From assembly GCA_963920665.1 (NCBI GenBank), contig OY987266.1:4779001-4843000 (forward strand): a stretch of DNA of 64,000 bases, given 5' to 3'. Below are positions 1 through 15,393 of this stretch, one piece after another. The DNA is from Straminergon stramineum. Taxonomy: Eukaryota; Streptophyta; Bryopsida; Hypnales; Calliergonaceae. A program made the position numbers and the translations under genes. Each line of letters opens with the position of its first letter. Within the stretch, counting starts at the first letter, position 1. The notes beneath the pieces are model-generated. The model did no database searches and had not been told where the DNA came from. It saw nothing but the letters and a program-made list of their open reading frames with translations.

Positions 1-164
1 TTGTTGGTGTCATGATGCTCAAGCAAAATGCTAGACGATGTAGAAGAAGCAACAACGCTGGGGAACTCACCCACTTTCTCCTACATTCACACAAACGTGA
101 GTAGAATTAGGACCATTCTTCAGCTTGTCCTAGAGGACGACTACAATGAACACCCTACTCTAGA

Positions 165-1620
165 GTTCGCACAATTCTGCAACCGTCTAGCTTAACCTAA
201 AATGTATAATAGAGAAATGTGCCAACTCGCTAAAGGTCACACCATTCTGCAACTCACCATCTCAACCTAGAAAGTATGCAAAAGAATTGTGCCAAGCTTC
301 CAAGGACTTACTCCATTCTGCAGCTAGTTCGTACTACAGAGGACTTACTGGAATATTAACACACTGACAATTTTTTCTCCAAAGCCAATGCTTTGAAGAC
401 TCCTTTCAGATGACGACCTCAGGGGCCCAACTTCAAAAAACCCTCATAAATCACAAATCCTACATAAAGACGCAAGTAGGGTTTAGGAAAAAGCTGGAAA
501 AATCGCTTGGTTACTAAAAAATTATACGAAGTATCGGAATGGGCAGGTTGAAGTATATGATGAAATTCGCTTGAAATTCTAAAATTCAACCTGCCCATCC
601 CGATTAATCTCATTGAACTTTCAAATTTTTTTCTATAGTTCAAAACCGTGGGTATGATTTCTTTTGTCTACTGGTAAGTTTCGTTACCTTCCTTGAAGTT
701 TTTTAAATGGTTTATTTCAACTTCTATAGAGTTGGAAGCACCATTTTGACCATTCGGGCCATTCAAAGAGTTAGCCTATTTCATATGCAAGAGCAAACGT
801 GCCGAACGACCTGGAGTTCACCCTATTCTGCAACCTCATATTACAACCCTAAACCTAGAATATACGCAAGAGACGCTGTTTTCGGATTGAGGAAAAAATG
901 GGTACCATGAACACGGGGGCGATGTAGTACTCGCCCGTCAAATGCTCAAAGGAGCGCGTCACCTTCTGTCGATACTTGAAAACAATATCCGCTGCACCCA
1001 CAAGCAAATCCGCATCCCCAGGCTTAGTCACTGCAAACTAGGGCACGCAATTCTCGCTTGGCAGAGTATGCATAGAGCTCGAGGATTAGACTGCAACTTT
1101 AGCCCTGAATTGCAAGCCCTGGTTGGAAAACAGCAGACCTCTCACGTTCTTCTCTCACATCATTCTGCAGCAATACTATCTTAATTACCGTAGAATGAAT
1201 GCAAAAGGAATTGCGGCAAGCACGTTTAGAATTCCCACCAAATTGCAATCCACTATCCTAACCGGGAGTGTAGAATGTAGAATGTATGCGAGCAGAATTA
1301 TGCCAAACACCCTAGGAGTTCACACCAATTAGAAATCAACTATCTTACCCAAGTATGTAAGCAAGAGAACTTATGCCAAACACGCTTTTGACTTTGCACC
1401 AGTTTGCAATCAACCATTCCCTTAACCTGGAATATAGCAACAGAACCTATGCCAAACAAACTTCGAATTTGCACCAACGCTTCGCTGCCAACCATCTTAC
1501 CCTGGACTGTAGAATGGATGCGGAGAGGGAGGATTGTGCCAAACACCCTAGAGCTCGCACCAATCTGCAATCCCTTATCATCTTAACCTAGAATGTATGA
1601 CAGAGAAATTGTGCGAAATC
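165..1620. repeat. Decayed ~75-85 bp tandem repeat in the intron of the Rubisco-activase-like gene
   Basis: A recurring unit contains the phrases TTCGCACCAATCTGCAA, ATCTTAACCTAGAATGTATG and TGTGCCAAACACCCTAG. The word TGCCAAACA starts at 1301, 1374, 1450 and 1537, so the spacing is 73, 76 and 87 bp. Weaker units are visible at about 165-360 and 790-1290. Copies are strongly diverged and carry indels, so this is an old minisatellite rather than an active satellite. It lies downstream of the splice donor of the minus-strand gene and so is probably intronic. No convincing exon is visible inside it; open frames across it are short and follow the repeat. Confidence 0.7.
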
Positions 1621-1657
1621 CTGGACTTGGAAGCCATGGTTGGGAGGCCTGACTCAC

Positions 1658-2081
1658 CTTCTTGGCCGAGGAAATTGCCGGCGAACAGGCTGTCGACCAT
1701 GCCGCTCTTGGCGCCCACCGTGATGTTCATGTTGTCCGCCTCATTGCCCAGCCGGTACAAGTAATCGTTCCCCAGCACGTCTTTCGCTTCCCACGACGAC
1801 TGCGACGACAATTTCTTCGTCTTCTTCTCGCTGCCATCGGCGTCACGAGCTCCCGCTTCCGCCACGCCTTCCTCCGCTCTCGTATCGCCGGGTTGCGACT
1901 CTGGCAGACAGCAACGGACTCCCGAGGATTGCCGAAGGATGTGCGCAGAGCGAATTGGAAGATGGCCAGCATCGGGGAGCGCGCCCGCGCGTTTCAAGCC
2001 TACGCTTCGGCAGCGTGATTGCTTGGAGGCCAATGCTTGGGTAACCCCCACTGATGTCGTGCACGCCGTGGCGACCTCCAT
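1658..2081 (-). CDS. Rubisco-activase-like AAA+ ATPase, first exon only (partial gene, runs off left edge)
   Basis: This is exon 1 of a minus-strand gene. I place the start at the ATG at 2081, giving MEVATACTT. About 90 residues rich in R, S, A and G follow and look like a chloroplast transit peptide. The exon then has SSWEAKD, DYLYRLGNEADNMNI, VGAKSGMVDSLFAGNFLG and ends at a GTGAGT donor directly below 1658. From memory, this block matches the N-terminus of the plant Rubisco-activase-like ATPase of the Arabidopsis At1g73110 type rather than classical activase, which reads DTSDDQQDITRGKGMVDS at this point. The ATPase core (Walker motifs) must lie in exons left of the window. The product is probably a stromal AAA+ remodelling ATPase; function of this subfamily is not established here. 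Exon and donor are well supported; the exact family name is moderate. Confidence 0.62.
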
Positions 2082-3072
2082 CTTGCTCTCGCACCTCAAA
2101 AGCTCTCAAGCAATTGAAAGAGAATTAAGCTTAGGGGAGAATCGATTGGAATGTGAGTGCTATGTTACCAGCTGCATGACGAGAGTGATGATGAAAGGCC
2201 ATTGATTAGGTTGCAGAAGCAAACAGGCCAGGCGATTGCATAAGAGCAGTGAGATTTGTGGTTGAATTTTGCAAAGGATCTCGAGCAGGCATTCGTTCAT
2301 GAGGGCGAGAAACAGGGGCCCCAGGTGCCCGACCGACGACTGAACACGGATAAGGTGACGTCCGGAACTCCGGAAGGTCAAGGAGGTAGTACCAATTCAC
2401 TCCAGCACGGTCCGGGATTGATTTCATATAACGAGACCTACAGGAAATGGAGGTAATTTGCGCTTTTGAGTGAAACGTGGGGTCCAATGGGGACAAGAAA
2501 CGATGGCGCTGCTGTGGCAGACCGGCAACGTGCGTTTGCGGACGCTGGCGATGTTATAAGGGGCGTAGATTTGAGTGGACGAGGCGCTCACAGCGAGTGT
2601 GGATGCGCCGTGACCTCTCCAGGCGTCAGTCCGGGTGGCAGCTAGTGCCTTCCTAAAGCGTAGTCATGGAAAAGTTCGAATTTTGCGATACTTTTGCGTC
2701 AGGTGAAGGAGCTCGCTCTTTCCGATAAAGGCCGTGGAGCTCTGGTACCAGGGGTCCTTCTTTCTCAATAAATCTACCAGAAATCTGCTTCTATTTTTCA
2801 AGCGATTGGCATGCAAGATTAGGAATTACTACTATTCTGGCGACGCCTTACCTCACCATTTGTTGAATAGAAGGTTTGTTTTGGAAAAGGGAAGCTCAAG
2901 CGCGCAATTACATGCAGTTGGAATTGATTGGAGTTTGAGTGGTCGGTGGTTGTAGTTGCCGAATTTGGGTGTTAGGTTTGTGTATTTTGTGGTGGGCGAC
3001 GCGTTCTCCTTCGCTCATGCATAGTGTTTGCAGCAGCATCATGTGGGTAGAGTAGAGCGGAGGTGCACGACG
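2082..3072. promoter_or_regulatory. Divergent intergenic region between the activase-like gene (-) and the HCF152-like gene (+)
   Basis: These 991 bp separate two nuclear genes for chloroplast proteins transcribed away from each other. They must hold the 5' UTRs and promoters of both. I see no clear TATA box at a usable distance from either start and no coding frame longer than shadows. Shared regulation is an inference from the arrangement only. Confidence 0.45.
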
Positions 3073-5857
3073 ATGGAGGCCGCCATGGCCTGCTGCTGCT
3101 GCAACTCGATCACTCTCCTCGAAATCCTCGAAGCAGGTGGGGTGGCGAAGCTGCCGAGGCGAGCGCCTTTCGCCCTTCGCTTGCCCTTCGCTCGAGGCGC
3201 GGTTTCCACTGCCACCTATAGGCTCGCCATTCGCAACGGAGACGGTGATGCGCACAGCCGCAACAGCAGCAACCTTTCGACTGTGCGGTCGCTGCCACCG
3301 TCGTCCGTGCATTCGTCGCGCGAGAAGTACATCGCTCCCAAATTCGAGGTAAGAATTCTCGTCTTCTAGGTCAACTGTATGGTTCTGCACTCCCAAACTG
3401 TTATCAACCCAGTCTAGTTTAAGAACTTGGTTTTACACTCCCAAACAAACTGTCATCTATCCAGTCTAGGCCAATAATTTGATTTGGCTCTTACGATCTC
3501 ATAGCAATCCAGTCCCTCTCGCAAAATAGGTCAGGAATTTGATCTGGCTCGCAATTCACTGGATTGTGCAGGAGAAGGCGGAGGACGACGATGCATCGCT
3601 GGTGGAGGATATGCGAGAGTTTTTGCAGCAGCGTCGAACTGAGGAGGCATGGCAGGTGATGCAAGTGCTGGCACGGGGAGGCGTGCTCCCCGACCGCCAG
3701 TGCGCGAGCCGTCTGGTGGCGCAGCTGGCGCACAGCGGCGTGCCGTCCAGCTTGGCCCGCGCGCAGCGCGTGCTGAGCAACCTCCGCGCGGAGGAGCGCT
3801 TGGACTTGTTGGACGCGGACGCGCTGGGTCTTCTGGCCATGGCGTCCGCGCGGTCCGGCGCCGCTCGCTATGCCCGGGAGGTTCTGAAGCTCATGTTTAA
3901 CATGGGGATGCACCCCTCGGTGAAGGTGTGGAGCGCCGTGGTGAGCCGGCTCGGGAAGCACGTGGACGACTGCTCCCTGGCGCTGGAGCTTTTCGACGAA
4001 GTGTGTCGGCGTGTGCGAGACGTTGCCGAGGAAATGGACGCTGCGCGACCCGACACCGGCGCTTTCAATGCGGCTCTGAATGCTTGCGCCACGCTGGGAT
4101 TCGCAGCGAAAGGCGAGGAGCTTCTGCGAGAGCTCCAGAAATTTGGACTGGAGCCCGATGCGATCACATTCAACACGCTGATCAAGCTGTACTCGAAATG
4201 TAACCACCGCGAGCTGCTGCGGGGCGTGCCGGAGCTCATGGTGGAGAACAAGGTAATGCCCGACCAGGCCACTGTGAATTCGCTCGTAGCCGCCTACGTT
4301 GGGCTCGGGAACCTCCGCGAGGCGGAAGCCCTGCTGCGAAGATTGCAATCCGACGAGAAGAGCTGGTGGGGAGCTCATCTGAAACCCGATGTGCGGACGT
4401 TCACGACCATGATGAAAGGGTACGTGCAGAAAGGCAGGAGGAGCGATGCGATGCGGACGTTGTTGGCGATGCAGATGGCGAAGGATCCCCGGAGCGCGCC
4501 CAACGAGGTGACCTACACGACGGCGATCTCGTCGTGCATCCGACTGGGGCTGATGGACGAGGCCAGCGCGGTCCTGCAGGAGATGGCGAAGCTGAACATC
4601 CCTGCGAATGTGGTCACGTACAACGTGTTGTTGAAAGGATACTGCGGATCCCGCCAGCTGCAGAAAGCGCAGACCGTGGTGACCGACATGATGCAGGTCG
4701 GGATTGCGCTGGACGTAGTGTCGTACAACACACTGATCAACGGGTGTATCGAAGTGGACGACAACACCGCGGCGCTGGATTGGTTCAGGAAGATGCGCGA
4801 GGCGGGAATCTCCCCGTCGGCAGTGAGCTACACCACGCTCATGAAGGCGTTCGGAAGAAACGGCCAGCCGAAGCAGGTGCACCTGGTGTTCGAAGAGATG
4901 CGGTCGGACCCGTCCATGAAGACGGACGCGATTGCGTGGAACGTGCTGCTCGACAGCTACTGCCGCAACGGCCGCGCCGCGGACGCCAAGCGCATGTTTC
5001 TGAAGATGAAGGAGGACAGGTACCTAGTCTACTGCACTTCCACATTCACATCTGCTCACTGCCATCATCACTTTCGGTTTAGCTCCTGAAGGCGAAGGAT
5101 TCATAGGTTGAAAATATGTCCAATTCGATTAATCATATCCATGAGGTCAATTTCTATGAAGTCAGAATCCGTGGAGGAGATTGCATGTGCTGGTCGAAAA
5201 TCCTATAGAATTGTTCGAAGAGAACCCCGACATGACCTTCTCAAACCTGGCCAATGTGGCTCAATTTGGGCTTCTTTTTCCTTTCTGAGTTAACACGACG
5301 ATCTTCAGTGAGGGCGGATTATCAAGTATTGTGCATCACCGAAATTGTTGGATTTTGTTATATGTGGTGCTTCGCCATCGTTTGTGTGAATGAAACCCTA
5401 ATTGTGTGTGGATTCGGTGATGGTGCGCAGGGTGCGGCCCACAGCATACACGTACGCGACGCTCGTGAAGGGATACGCCTCGGCAGGGATGGCGGGTGAG
5501 GTGCTGTTGCTGTGGAGGGAAATCAAGGAGAGTACCGACGACGAGGTGAATCCGTTGCAACCCGACGAGGTGCTTCTGAATTGCCTGGTGGATACGTGCG
5601 TGCGCGCCGGCTACTTCCAGAAGGCGCTGGAGGTGGTGGCGTGCATGGAGGAGAAGGGCATCCCCGCCAACAAAACCAAGTACAAGCGCGTCTTCATCGA
5701 GCTCTACTCCAACCTGTACACGGGCAAGCACGCGTCGCAGCGGCGCCGCGACAAGTCGGAGGAGCGGCGCGACGCCGTGGAAGCCTTCAAGTTCTGGCTT
5801 GGCCTCCCCAACAAATACTACAACTCGGGCTCCGACGACGACTGGCGCTCTTCATAG
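3073..5857 (+). CDS. HCF152: Chloroplast pentatricopeptide repeat protein, HCF152-like
   Basis: I see three exons: 3073-3348, 3572-5019 and 5431-5857, with phases that join cleanly into about 716 aa. Exon 1 encodes a transit-peptide-like leader starting MEAAMACCC. Exon 2 carries most of the PPR array: tandem ~35-residue helix pairs such as AFNAALNACATLGF, VTYNVLLKGYC and VVSYNTLINGCIEVDD. Exon 3 adds two more motifs and the ending HASQ...RRDAVEAFKFWLGLPNKYY, which matches the C-terminus I remember for Arabidopsis HCF152 (778 aa). No DYW or E domain follows, so it is a P-class PPR. HCF152 binds plastid psbB-psbT-psbH-petB-petD transcripts and is needed for petB processing and cytochrome b6f accumulation; that role is transferred from the family. 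The exon DNA is very GC-rich relative to the introns. The second intron (5020-5430) interrupts a PPR motif. The Nudix gene lies 781 bp downstream on the same strand. Confidence 0.88.
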
Positions 5858-6638
5858 CCTGAGCTTAACTCTCACCCAGGTCAAGCTCTTCGGGGAGTGA
5901 TCCTAAGGGAACTTCTGGAGGTGACCTGATTGTATGCATATTGATTGTAGTCGATTCGTGATCCGGAATCATCATTATGAAGCTATTTTCGTAGGATGGA
6001 GAATCTCTTAGAGGTGTACAATATGTGACGATGAGATAGTCGGAGTACTTAGACGCCGCTTGTACAGTACAGTGCAATCGTCCAGTGTGCGGTACTACTT
6101 TGGCTATGTGAGGAAAACTATTGAAGAAACATACAGACATTCTTTTTCGAAGCTGATTGACAAGCGCATGACGGAGTTCATGAAAGCATGAACTCGCAAG
6201 ATTTTTGCACTTGCAGCATGTACCATGACTGGTATAATAGTTCTTAAAAAATAGTTGTTGTCCCCACCAATCTCATAGTATCCTGCCTTCTGACATGCTT
6301 GTCCCCGCGTGCATAACCTTGATTACAAAAGACAGTCACCTGAATGCATTTGGCTTCTGCGGGTTGGTTTGGAGAGGTCATTTGATCGGGGTCAGCAGCC
6401 AATCATAGAGCAATCATCGAGACCTTGCAATCATTTGTAGTCCCACCACTGCTTTCTTTTAGGGGGATTAGGGTTTCGTTCCGATTGCACTACAACATTC
6501 TATGTCATGAACCTTGAATTGCTAGTGGTGCGCGATAAACCCTACCGTCGACTGGCGGGTTTAGTCGTTTGCAAGGCAAGGCAAAAAGGGAACGGTTCGG
6601 TCTGGAGGGTGCAAAGGAAGAAGACCTGGTTGGGAGCT
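5858..6638. other. Intergenic: 3' end of the HCF152-like gene and promoter of the Nudix gene
   Basis: These 781 bp separate two plus-strand genes. They should hold the 3'UTR/polyadenylation site of the first and the promoter and 5'UTR of the second. There are no gene-like frames apart from short shadows and no obvious repeat. Confidence 0.5.
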
Positions 6639-10633
<3,995 letters not shown>

Positions 10634-11263
10634 ACCAAGTATGAAGTCTCATTGCACTGGCAAAACATGATATTGGCCGGCAGTGGGTTGTGGTTTATTG
10701 ATGAATGCTGAACTTTGAAGTGAGCGTTCGGAAGTAAAGTGGGAGCGCTCGACGACGTTAGAATTTGAGTTGGTATTTGTAAGATGATTAGCATAGTAAA
10801 ACAGTGACTAAAAATAAAAGAGGCCCTATAGAGAGATTTCAAAACTGTACTTTTCTACTCTAATTTCAATTCTCGACAACATGCAAGTGGCGCTATTTTC
10901 CAATCGGCAGTGTATGCTGATGGCGAAGAGTTCATCTAAGCACTTTGTACAGACACAACGCCACCATCACTCATCAGTGGCAAAGGTTACTTAATACAGA
11001 AGAATATTGCAATGATTTACAGCCTGAGCTAGCAAAAGATAGAAAGTTTCATTAAGCAGTAAACCATCCGAACATCTATTCAGAGTGTTTTCACCGCAAA
11101 CGAGTGCTCAAAGCATTATTTACTGCCACAATTGGTGCACATAACTTGGAACGTACCACTAACTAGATCAGTACAACCATTCATACAGAGCAAGGCAACC
11201 GAAGACAACCAAATGCACCTAAACGAAGAGTTCCAATGCCAACACAAGTACGGTAATATCATG
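10634..11263. other. Convergent intergenic region between the Nudix gene and the DUF1995 gene
   Basis: These 630 bp lie between two stop codons and should hold both 3'UTRs. I see no gene, RNA or clear repeat in it. Confidence 0.5.
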
Positions 11264-12298
11264 TCATTCTTTAGAAACAAGTCCGCGAAGAAACTTGATG
11301 GATTTGGTAACGGGAGAGTTTGCTGCCATAGCATTGTACAACGCAGATTCCAGTTCTGCAGGACCAGGTCTACGCTGGAGACTAGCGAGGCGAGTGTACT
11401 TACCATCTTCCCTGACGAAGATCAGCCACGGCCGTCCGCTTGGAGCACCACTCTGCACATTCTTCAGCACCGCCCCCTCCGTTTTGCTTAGAAAACCCTG
11501 AATGGCGAGCGGGAGGAACGCATAGGCCTCTTCGAACGAGCTCAGAAACGCACCCCAAGTGGAATCGCTCTCGTCTTCGGGAGTCCATTCGGGATTGAGG
11601 ACGACGATCGGCCTGGGGCTTACGTTACGTGCAAGCTCTTGCAACCGCGCCGTGTCGTCACAACTCGGCCCCGCAACGACGACGACGGAGACCGATCCGG
11701 AGACTTCTCTTTCCGAGGAGAGCTCATGGAGACTATGGTTAGGGCTAGGAGTACCGACCAATTGCTCCCGAGCGAGCACAACAGAGGACGCATCCGAGAA
11801 GAAGACAGCCACACCTGGAGGCTCACGTTTCGCTGAGAAAAGGGACAACAAGAAGTCGAGGGTGAGAGAGACGAGGGAAGAGGGCGTCTCGTCCACAACC
11901 GGAATTTCCACTAGCAGCTTCGTCTGCCGTTGCTGCTGCTGCTTCCGTTGCTTAACTGTCGACGGACCTTGCCGCTTCAGCATCTTCTCCAGAAGGGACG
12001 ACACCGACCCTGCGGCTTGCGCAATGGCTTCCTCCCGGCTCTCGGGAGGGACCTCGCCTCCTCTCATCCCCTGCGCACGGCATCGTAGCAGCCTCAATTT
12101 GGTCTCTCTCTGGGAATGTAGGATTGCCGAACCCAACGATTCTTGTGGACTAGGAATGCGCTTGTGCGGTCTACAGCTATGGGAGAGAGAGGCACTGGTA
12201 ATTCTACTTTGCAAAAATCCTTCTGTAGGTTCATTCCGAAACAAAGATTGTGTACCTACAGGGCTGGGTCTCAGTAACAGTGAGCTTGGATTCGCCAT
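11264..12298 (-). CDS. Plastid DUF1995 family protein, intronless
   Basis: This is a single-exon frame of 344 aa. I use the ATG at 12298 (MANPSSLLLRPSP) because the open frame upstream of it has no further ATG. Residues 1 to about 100 are rich in S, R and Q and look like a transit peptide. The mature part starts near KLLVEIPVVDETPSSLV and contains VFFSDASSVVLA, IVVLNPEWTPED and FEEAYAFLPLAIQGFLSKTEGAVL, ending IKFLRGLVSKE. The NPEW...SFE..Y.F.PL.I.GFL..EGAV pattern is the hallmark of DUF1995 proteins in cyanobacteria and chloroplasts; one member, LPA3, helps photosystem II assembly. Its molecular activity is unknown, and I cannot tell whether this copy is LPA3 itself. It is divergent from the AlkB gene, 360 bp away. 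The antisense strand has a long open frame at 11559-12389 that I regard as a shadow. Confidence 0.8.
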   Translation of the reverse strand: MANPSSLLLRPSPVGTQSLFRNEPTEGFLQSRITSASLSHSCRPHKRIPSPQESLGSAILHSQRETKLRLLRCRAQGMRGGEVPPESREEAIAQAAGSVSSLLEKMLKRQGPSTVKQRKQQQQRQTKLLVEIPVVDETPSSLVSLTLDFLLSLFSAKREPPGVAVFFSDASSVVLAREQLVGTPSPNHSLHELSSEREVSGSVSVVVVAGPSCDDTARLQELARNVSPRPIVVLNPEWTPEDESDSTWGAFLSSFEEAYAFLPLAIQGFLSKTEGAVLKNVQSGAPSGRPWLIFVREDGKYTRLASLQRRPGPAELESALYNAMAANSPVTKSIKFLRGLVSKE

Positions 12299-12658
12299 TG
12301 TGCGCACAGAAACATACGAACTACCAACCAATTCTCATTGCGCAATTCCTCCCTTGCCCCGACACAACGCCCTACCTTCTCTCCAGTGATGGATATGGCT
12401 TTTTGGATGGATGAAGAACATTGCGCAACTACTCAGACTAGCCACTATCCATTGGGTTTAAAGTTATGTTCTGTTTTCAGTTGGAGGGTTTGTGAATTTC
12501 TGCCCGCTGACTTGTGACGTTATTTGCCGTAGTGTCAAGTGTAGTGGGTCGATCGTGTCTGTGACCAGGATGCGTCACAGGGCGCGTTTAGAAGCGAATT
12601 TTGTAGGGTTTGCTGAGAAGGAGCGCATTGTGTAGAATTTCGATCTTGCGAAGTTACC
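12299..12658. promoter_or_regulatory. Short divergent (bidirectional) promoter region
   Basis: Only 360 bp separate the start codons of the DUF1995 gene (-) and the UBZ4-AlkB gene (+). Both 5'UTRs and core promoters must fit here. I see no strong TATA box. A GTGACG-type word is present (TTGTGACGTTA near 12510), which resembles an ACGT-core bZIP site. Shared regulation is an inference. Confidence 0.5.
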
Positions 12659-15393
12659 ATGCCTCCGAATCGATCTTCGTTCCCGCCTTCGAGGCAATCC
12701 GTGCTACAACCTCTGAGAAAAAAGCAGAAGCCGCAAGAGCGAAGCCGATTTGTACCTTGCCCTGTTTGTAACCGATCGTTTCCCTCCTACTTTATACATG
12801 ACCATGTCCATCTTTGTCTGGATAGCCCTGCCACTGACCAAATCCAGTCATCCGCCTTCTCGTCTTCGCAAAGACTGCACCTGAGTGGGGACGACGATGG
12901 CCGATTTTGTAGCTCTAGTGACGTTGATAAGAAGAAGGATGCTAATTTGGAGGAGGGTCTCAAGAGTCCCCCGGTGGAAAATGATTTCACCAATTCAAAC
13001 TCTGTAATCCCACCACTCAGAGAGAATAGTGAGATTCATCAACTGAGTAGTGCTGCAATGGAAAGAGTGGATGGAAGAGATGGAGAAGTTAGGATGCCAG
13101 AGGGTGAATCTCAGGTTCCAATGGTCTTTCCTGTTGTATCTGGTGATCCAGGACATACGCTGCAGATTTTCCAGGTAAAAATGTGCAGTTCTTCCCATGT
13201 CGAATATCATTTGTAAGAACCTAAGATCCATGGTTTCTTAATGTCGAATTGAATAATCCTTGGAGGCCTGCCGGGATGTAATTTTTGTTGCAACTTTGGT
13301 CAGAGCTTGACAAGGGATTGTGATGATGAATTTTTTCCATAGGTGCAACGGCAGAGTCAAGCCAGGCTGTCGATGCTGTGCAAGTTTCCAATGTCAGCTG
13401 CATTTGAGCGGAAGCCCACGGCAACTGTCTTGCAACCAGGGTAAGGCAGGTTTTGTTGCTCTTGTTCGCACTTTCGTTGGATTCAGGGTGAATTAGGTTT
13501 TATGTTGTCAAAGTTTTGTTGTTATGAATTTGGCAGCTCTAGGGATACAGTGTAGAAAGCTTGATTTTTTCTACAGTGGAATGAATTAGTCTGAGCTAAT
13601 TTACACCTATTTACTGAAGGTCGAGCTTAATGTAACACTGAATATCTGCTCTACAGGATGGTCTTACTGCGGAGTTGGCTCTCTCTGGACACTCAACAAA
13701 GATTCGTAAATGAAAGCCAGAGTGCTGCTCACTTGTTCAAGCGTCCTACAACAGCTGGTGGGGGCAAATATCACCTCTGGCAGGTATTCTGATTGTTTGA
13801 TGCATTCTACATACGCTTGTTGCGTCGCCTTCATTGAGTAATTCAACTTGAGTTGCGCTTTGTGTTTCTGATCTTATGTGCCCAACATGTCAGAACGATT
13901 CCTACCTTAGACATAACAGTTAGTATGCGTCCCATGGGTTGCTAGTTTGAGCTATAGATGACCCTGAGGAAGAATAGCCGCTTAGCCATGCAGGCCGTCC
14001 CACTTAGGATCTAATAAAAATGACGAAAAAAGGGCTCCCTAGGGGTTGATCATTTTCGCCTTTGGATTTTAAAAATTTACTGGGGTCCTGTATACTGTAG
14101 ATAGGACTTGGGTTCCTTCGGTTCCCCACCGAACGTCGGATTTGCACTGTGGGCACTATATATACTCCTGTACCGTCTGGGTTTGTACTGTGCTTGTAGC
14201 TCATTGAAGTATCACCTCGATAGTGAGCTTGTTATTTTTGCGGGTGCTTTTAGATGGCTTTCGGCTGTCAGTGGGATTCAAAAACGAGGCGCTATGCTGC
14301 GCAAACAAGGGGCCAGAGGTTTCCAGACTGGATGTACAACTTTGGAAAAGAGCTCGCGTCTGATGCACACAATTATACTCATATCTATGGAAACGGATCG
14401 GATTTTGCACCTGATGTAGCGCTTGTGAACTTTTACCCTGTAAGTTATCTTGTCAATACTAGCAACTGATGCATGCTATGAGTAATTGCTTACGACCTAA
14501 TTTTTAACAAGATTTTGCAATCATCAGATTGATGTTGCGTTTTCTCTTGCGTATGCATACGAGTTTTCAGGAGTTTAGCTGTCTATTTGATTTGGACACA
14601 TGGGAATGAGGACAATTATATGCCTGCTGGATTTGAAACCGTCTTACCGAAGCGCTGAAACGTCCTGAATATGTCTTAGCAATGACGATTATGTTTCAGG
14701 TCAAAGATGAGGAGCTTGGGGTCGTGGGCTTGGGAGGTCATCAGGATCTGGATGACTATTGTGACATGCCTGTGGTACGTGTGCCTTGTCCATTGGACGT
14801 TGTTTGTGTCATTTTGTCCTCCGGATTGCTTAGCACAGGTGGAGCAACCATCATTTTATTCATCATTTCGTGTGGACTGAGGGCAGGTGAGTGTGAGCGT
14901 GGGAGATAGCATGACTTTCTTCTACAGGCGGGTGCCACCTCAGAGTCGGCGGAAGTCTGGAGTCCAGATTATAGTCGATGAATCTGCTGCCAAAACCTGT
15001 AAGGATGGCGATACGGCTCATAACAGGTATCCCAATTTTCATGACTCTAGCTTATATTCTGTAACCGTTCAGTATTTGTGATCAGCGTGTTACATGCCTT
15101 GGAGGCAGAGACTGACAGTGGAAGCTCTATAAATGGTCTTCATTTCATTATGTGTCGGAGGACACGTGATAGCATTCGTGATTAGTCATATCTTTGACTG
15201 TGGCTAATTCTATACGTGCAGTGAGAAGAGGATTATTCTGGAGAGTGGAGACGTTTTGATTTTTGGAGGGGAGTCGAGATTGGTATACCACGGGACACGT
15301 AATGTTCAACCTGGAACAAGGCCACCAGGCTTGCACATGGTACCTGGTCGCCTGAATTTCACATTTCGCCAGTGCAATGCGACAACATCCTGA
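12659..15393 (+). CDS. AlkB-type 2-oxoglutarate/Fe(II) dioxygenase with N-terminal UBZ4 zinc finger
   Basis: Seven exons join in phase: 12659-13174, 13343-13440, 13657-13783, 14254-14439, 14700-14774, 14887-15026 and 15222-15393, giving 437 aa. Residues 34-53 (CPVCNRSF...HDHVHLC) fit Cx2Cx11Hx3C exactly, the RAD18-type UBZ4 ubiquitin-binding zinc finger. The AlkB fold begins in exon 3 (LLRSWLSLDTQQRFVNE). Exon 4 has the plant AlkB segment WMYNFGKELA...APDVALVNFYP. Iron ligands are H323 and D325 (GHQDLDD) and H404 (ESRLVYHG). R424 and R430 (RLNFTFRQ) would bind 2-oxoglutarate. The C-terminus resembles Arabidopsis ALKBH1D-like proteins (At5g01780). The expected job is oxidative demethylation of alkylated DNA or RNA bases. 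The UBZ4 finger suggests recruitment to ubiquitinated PCNA or repair foci, which is inference. Residues 54-172 are low-complexity linker. Confidence 0.87.

Noticed and set aside
165..1620. CRISPR-like spacing in the repeats
   Set aside because: The units are long, diverged and contiguous, with no conserved short repeat and unique spacers, in a plant nuclear context.
1727..1972. Additional frames overlapping the activase-like exon
   Set aside because: Arg-rich shadows in other frames of the same GC-rich exon.
3491..4882. Long open frame antisense to the HCF152-like gene (463 codons)
   Set aside because: Shadow of a GC-rich, strongly coding plus strand. It has no family motif and is His/Arg/Gln-rich as expected of an antisense reading.
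4366..5082. Second plus-strand frame in the PPR exon (238 codons)
   Set aside because: Overlaps the real PPR frame and has no PPR motif; low-complexity R/G/D composition.
11559..12389. 276-codon plus-strand frame opposite the DUF1995 gene
   Set aside because: The minus strand matches DUF1995 in full; the plus reading is Ser/Arg-rich with no motif.
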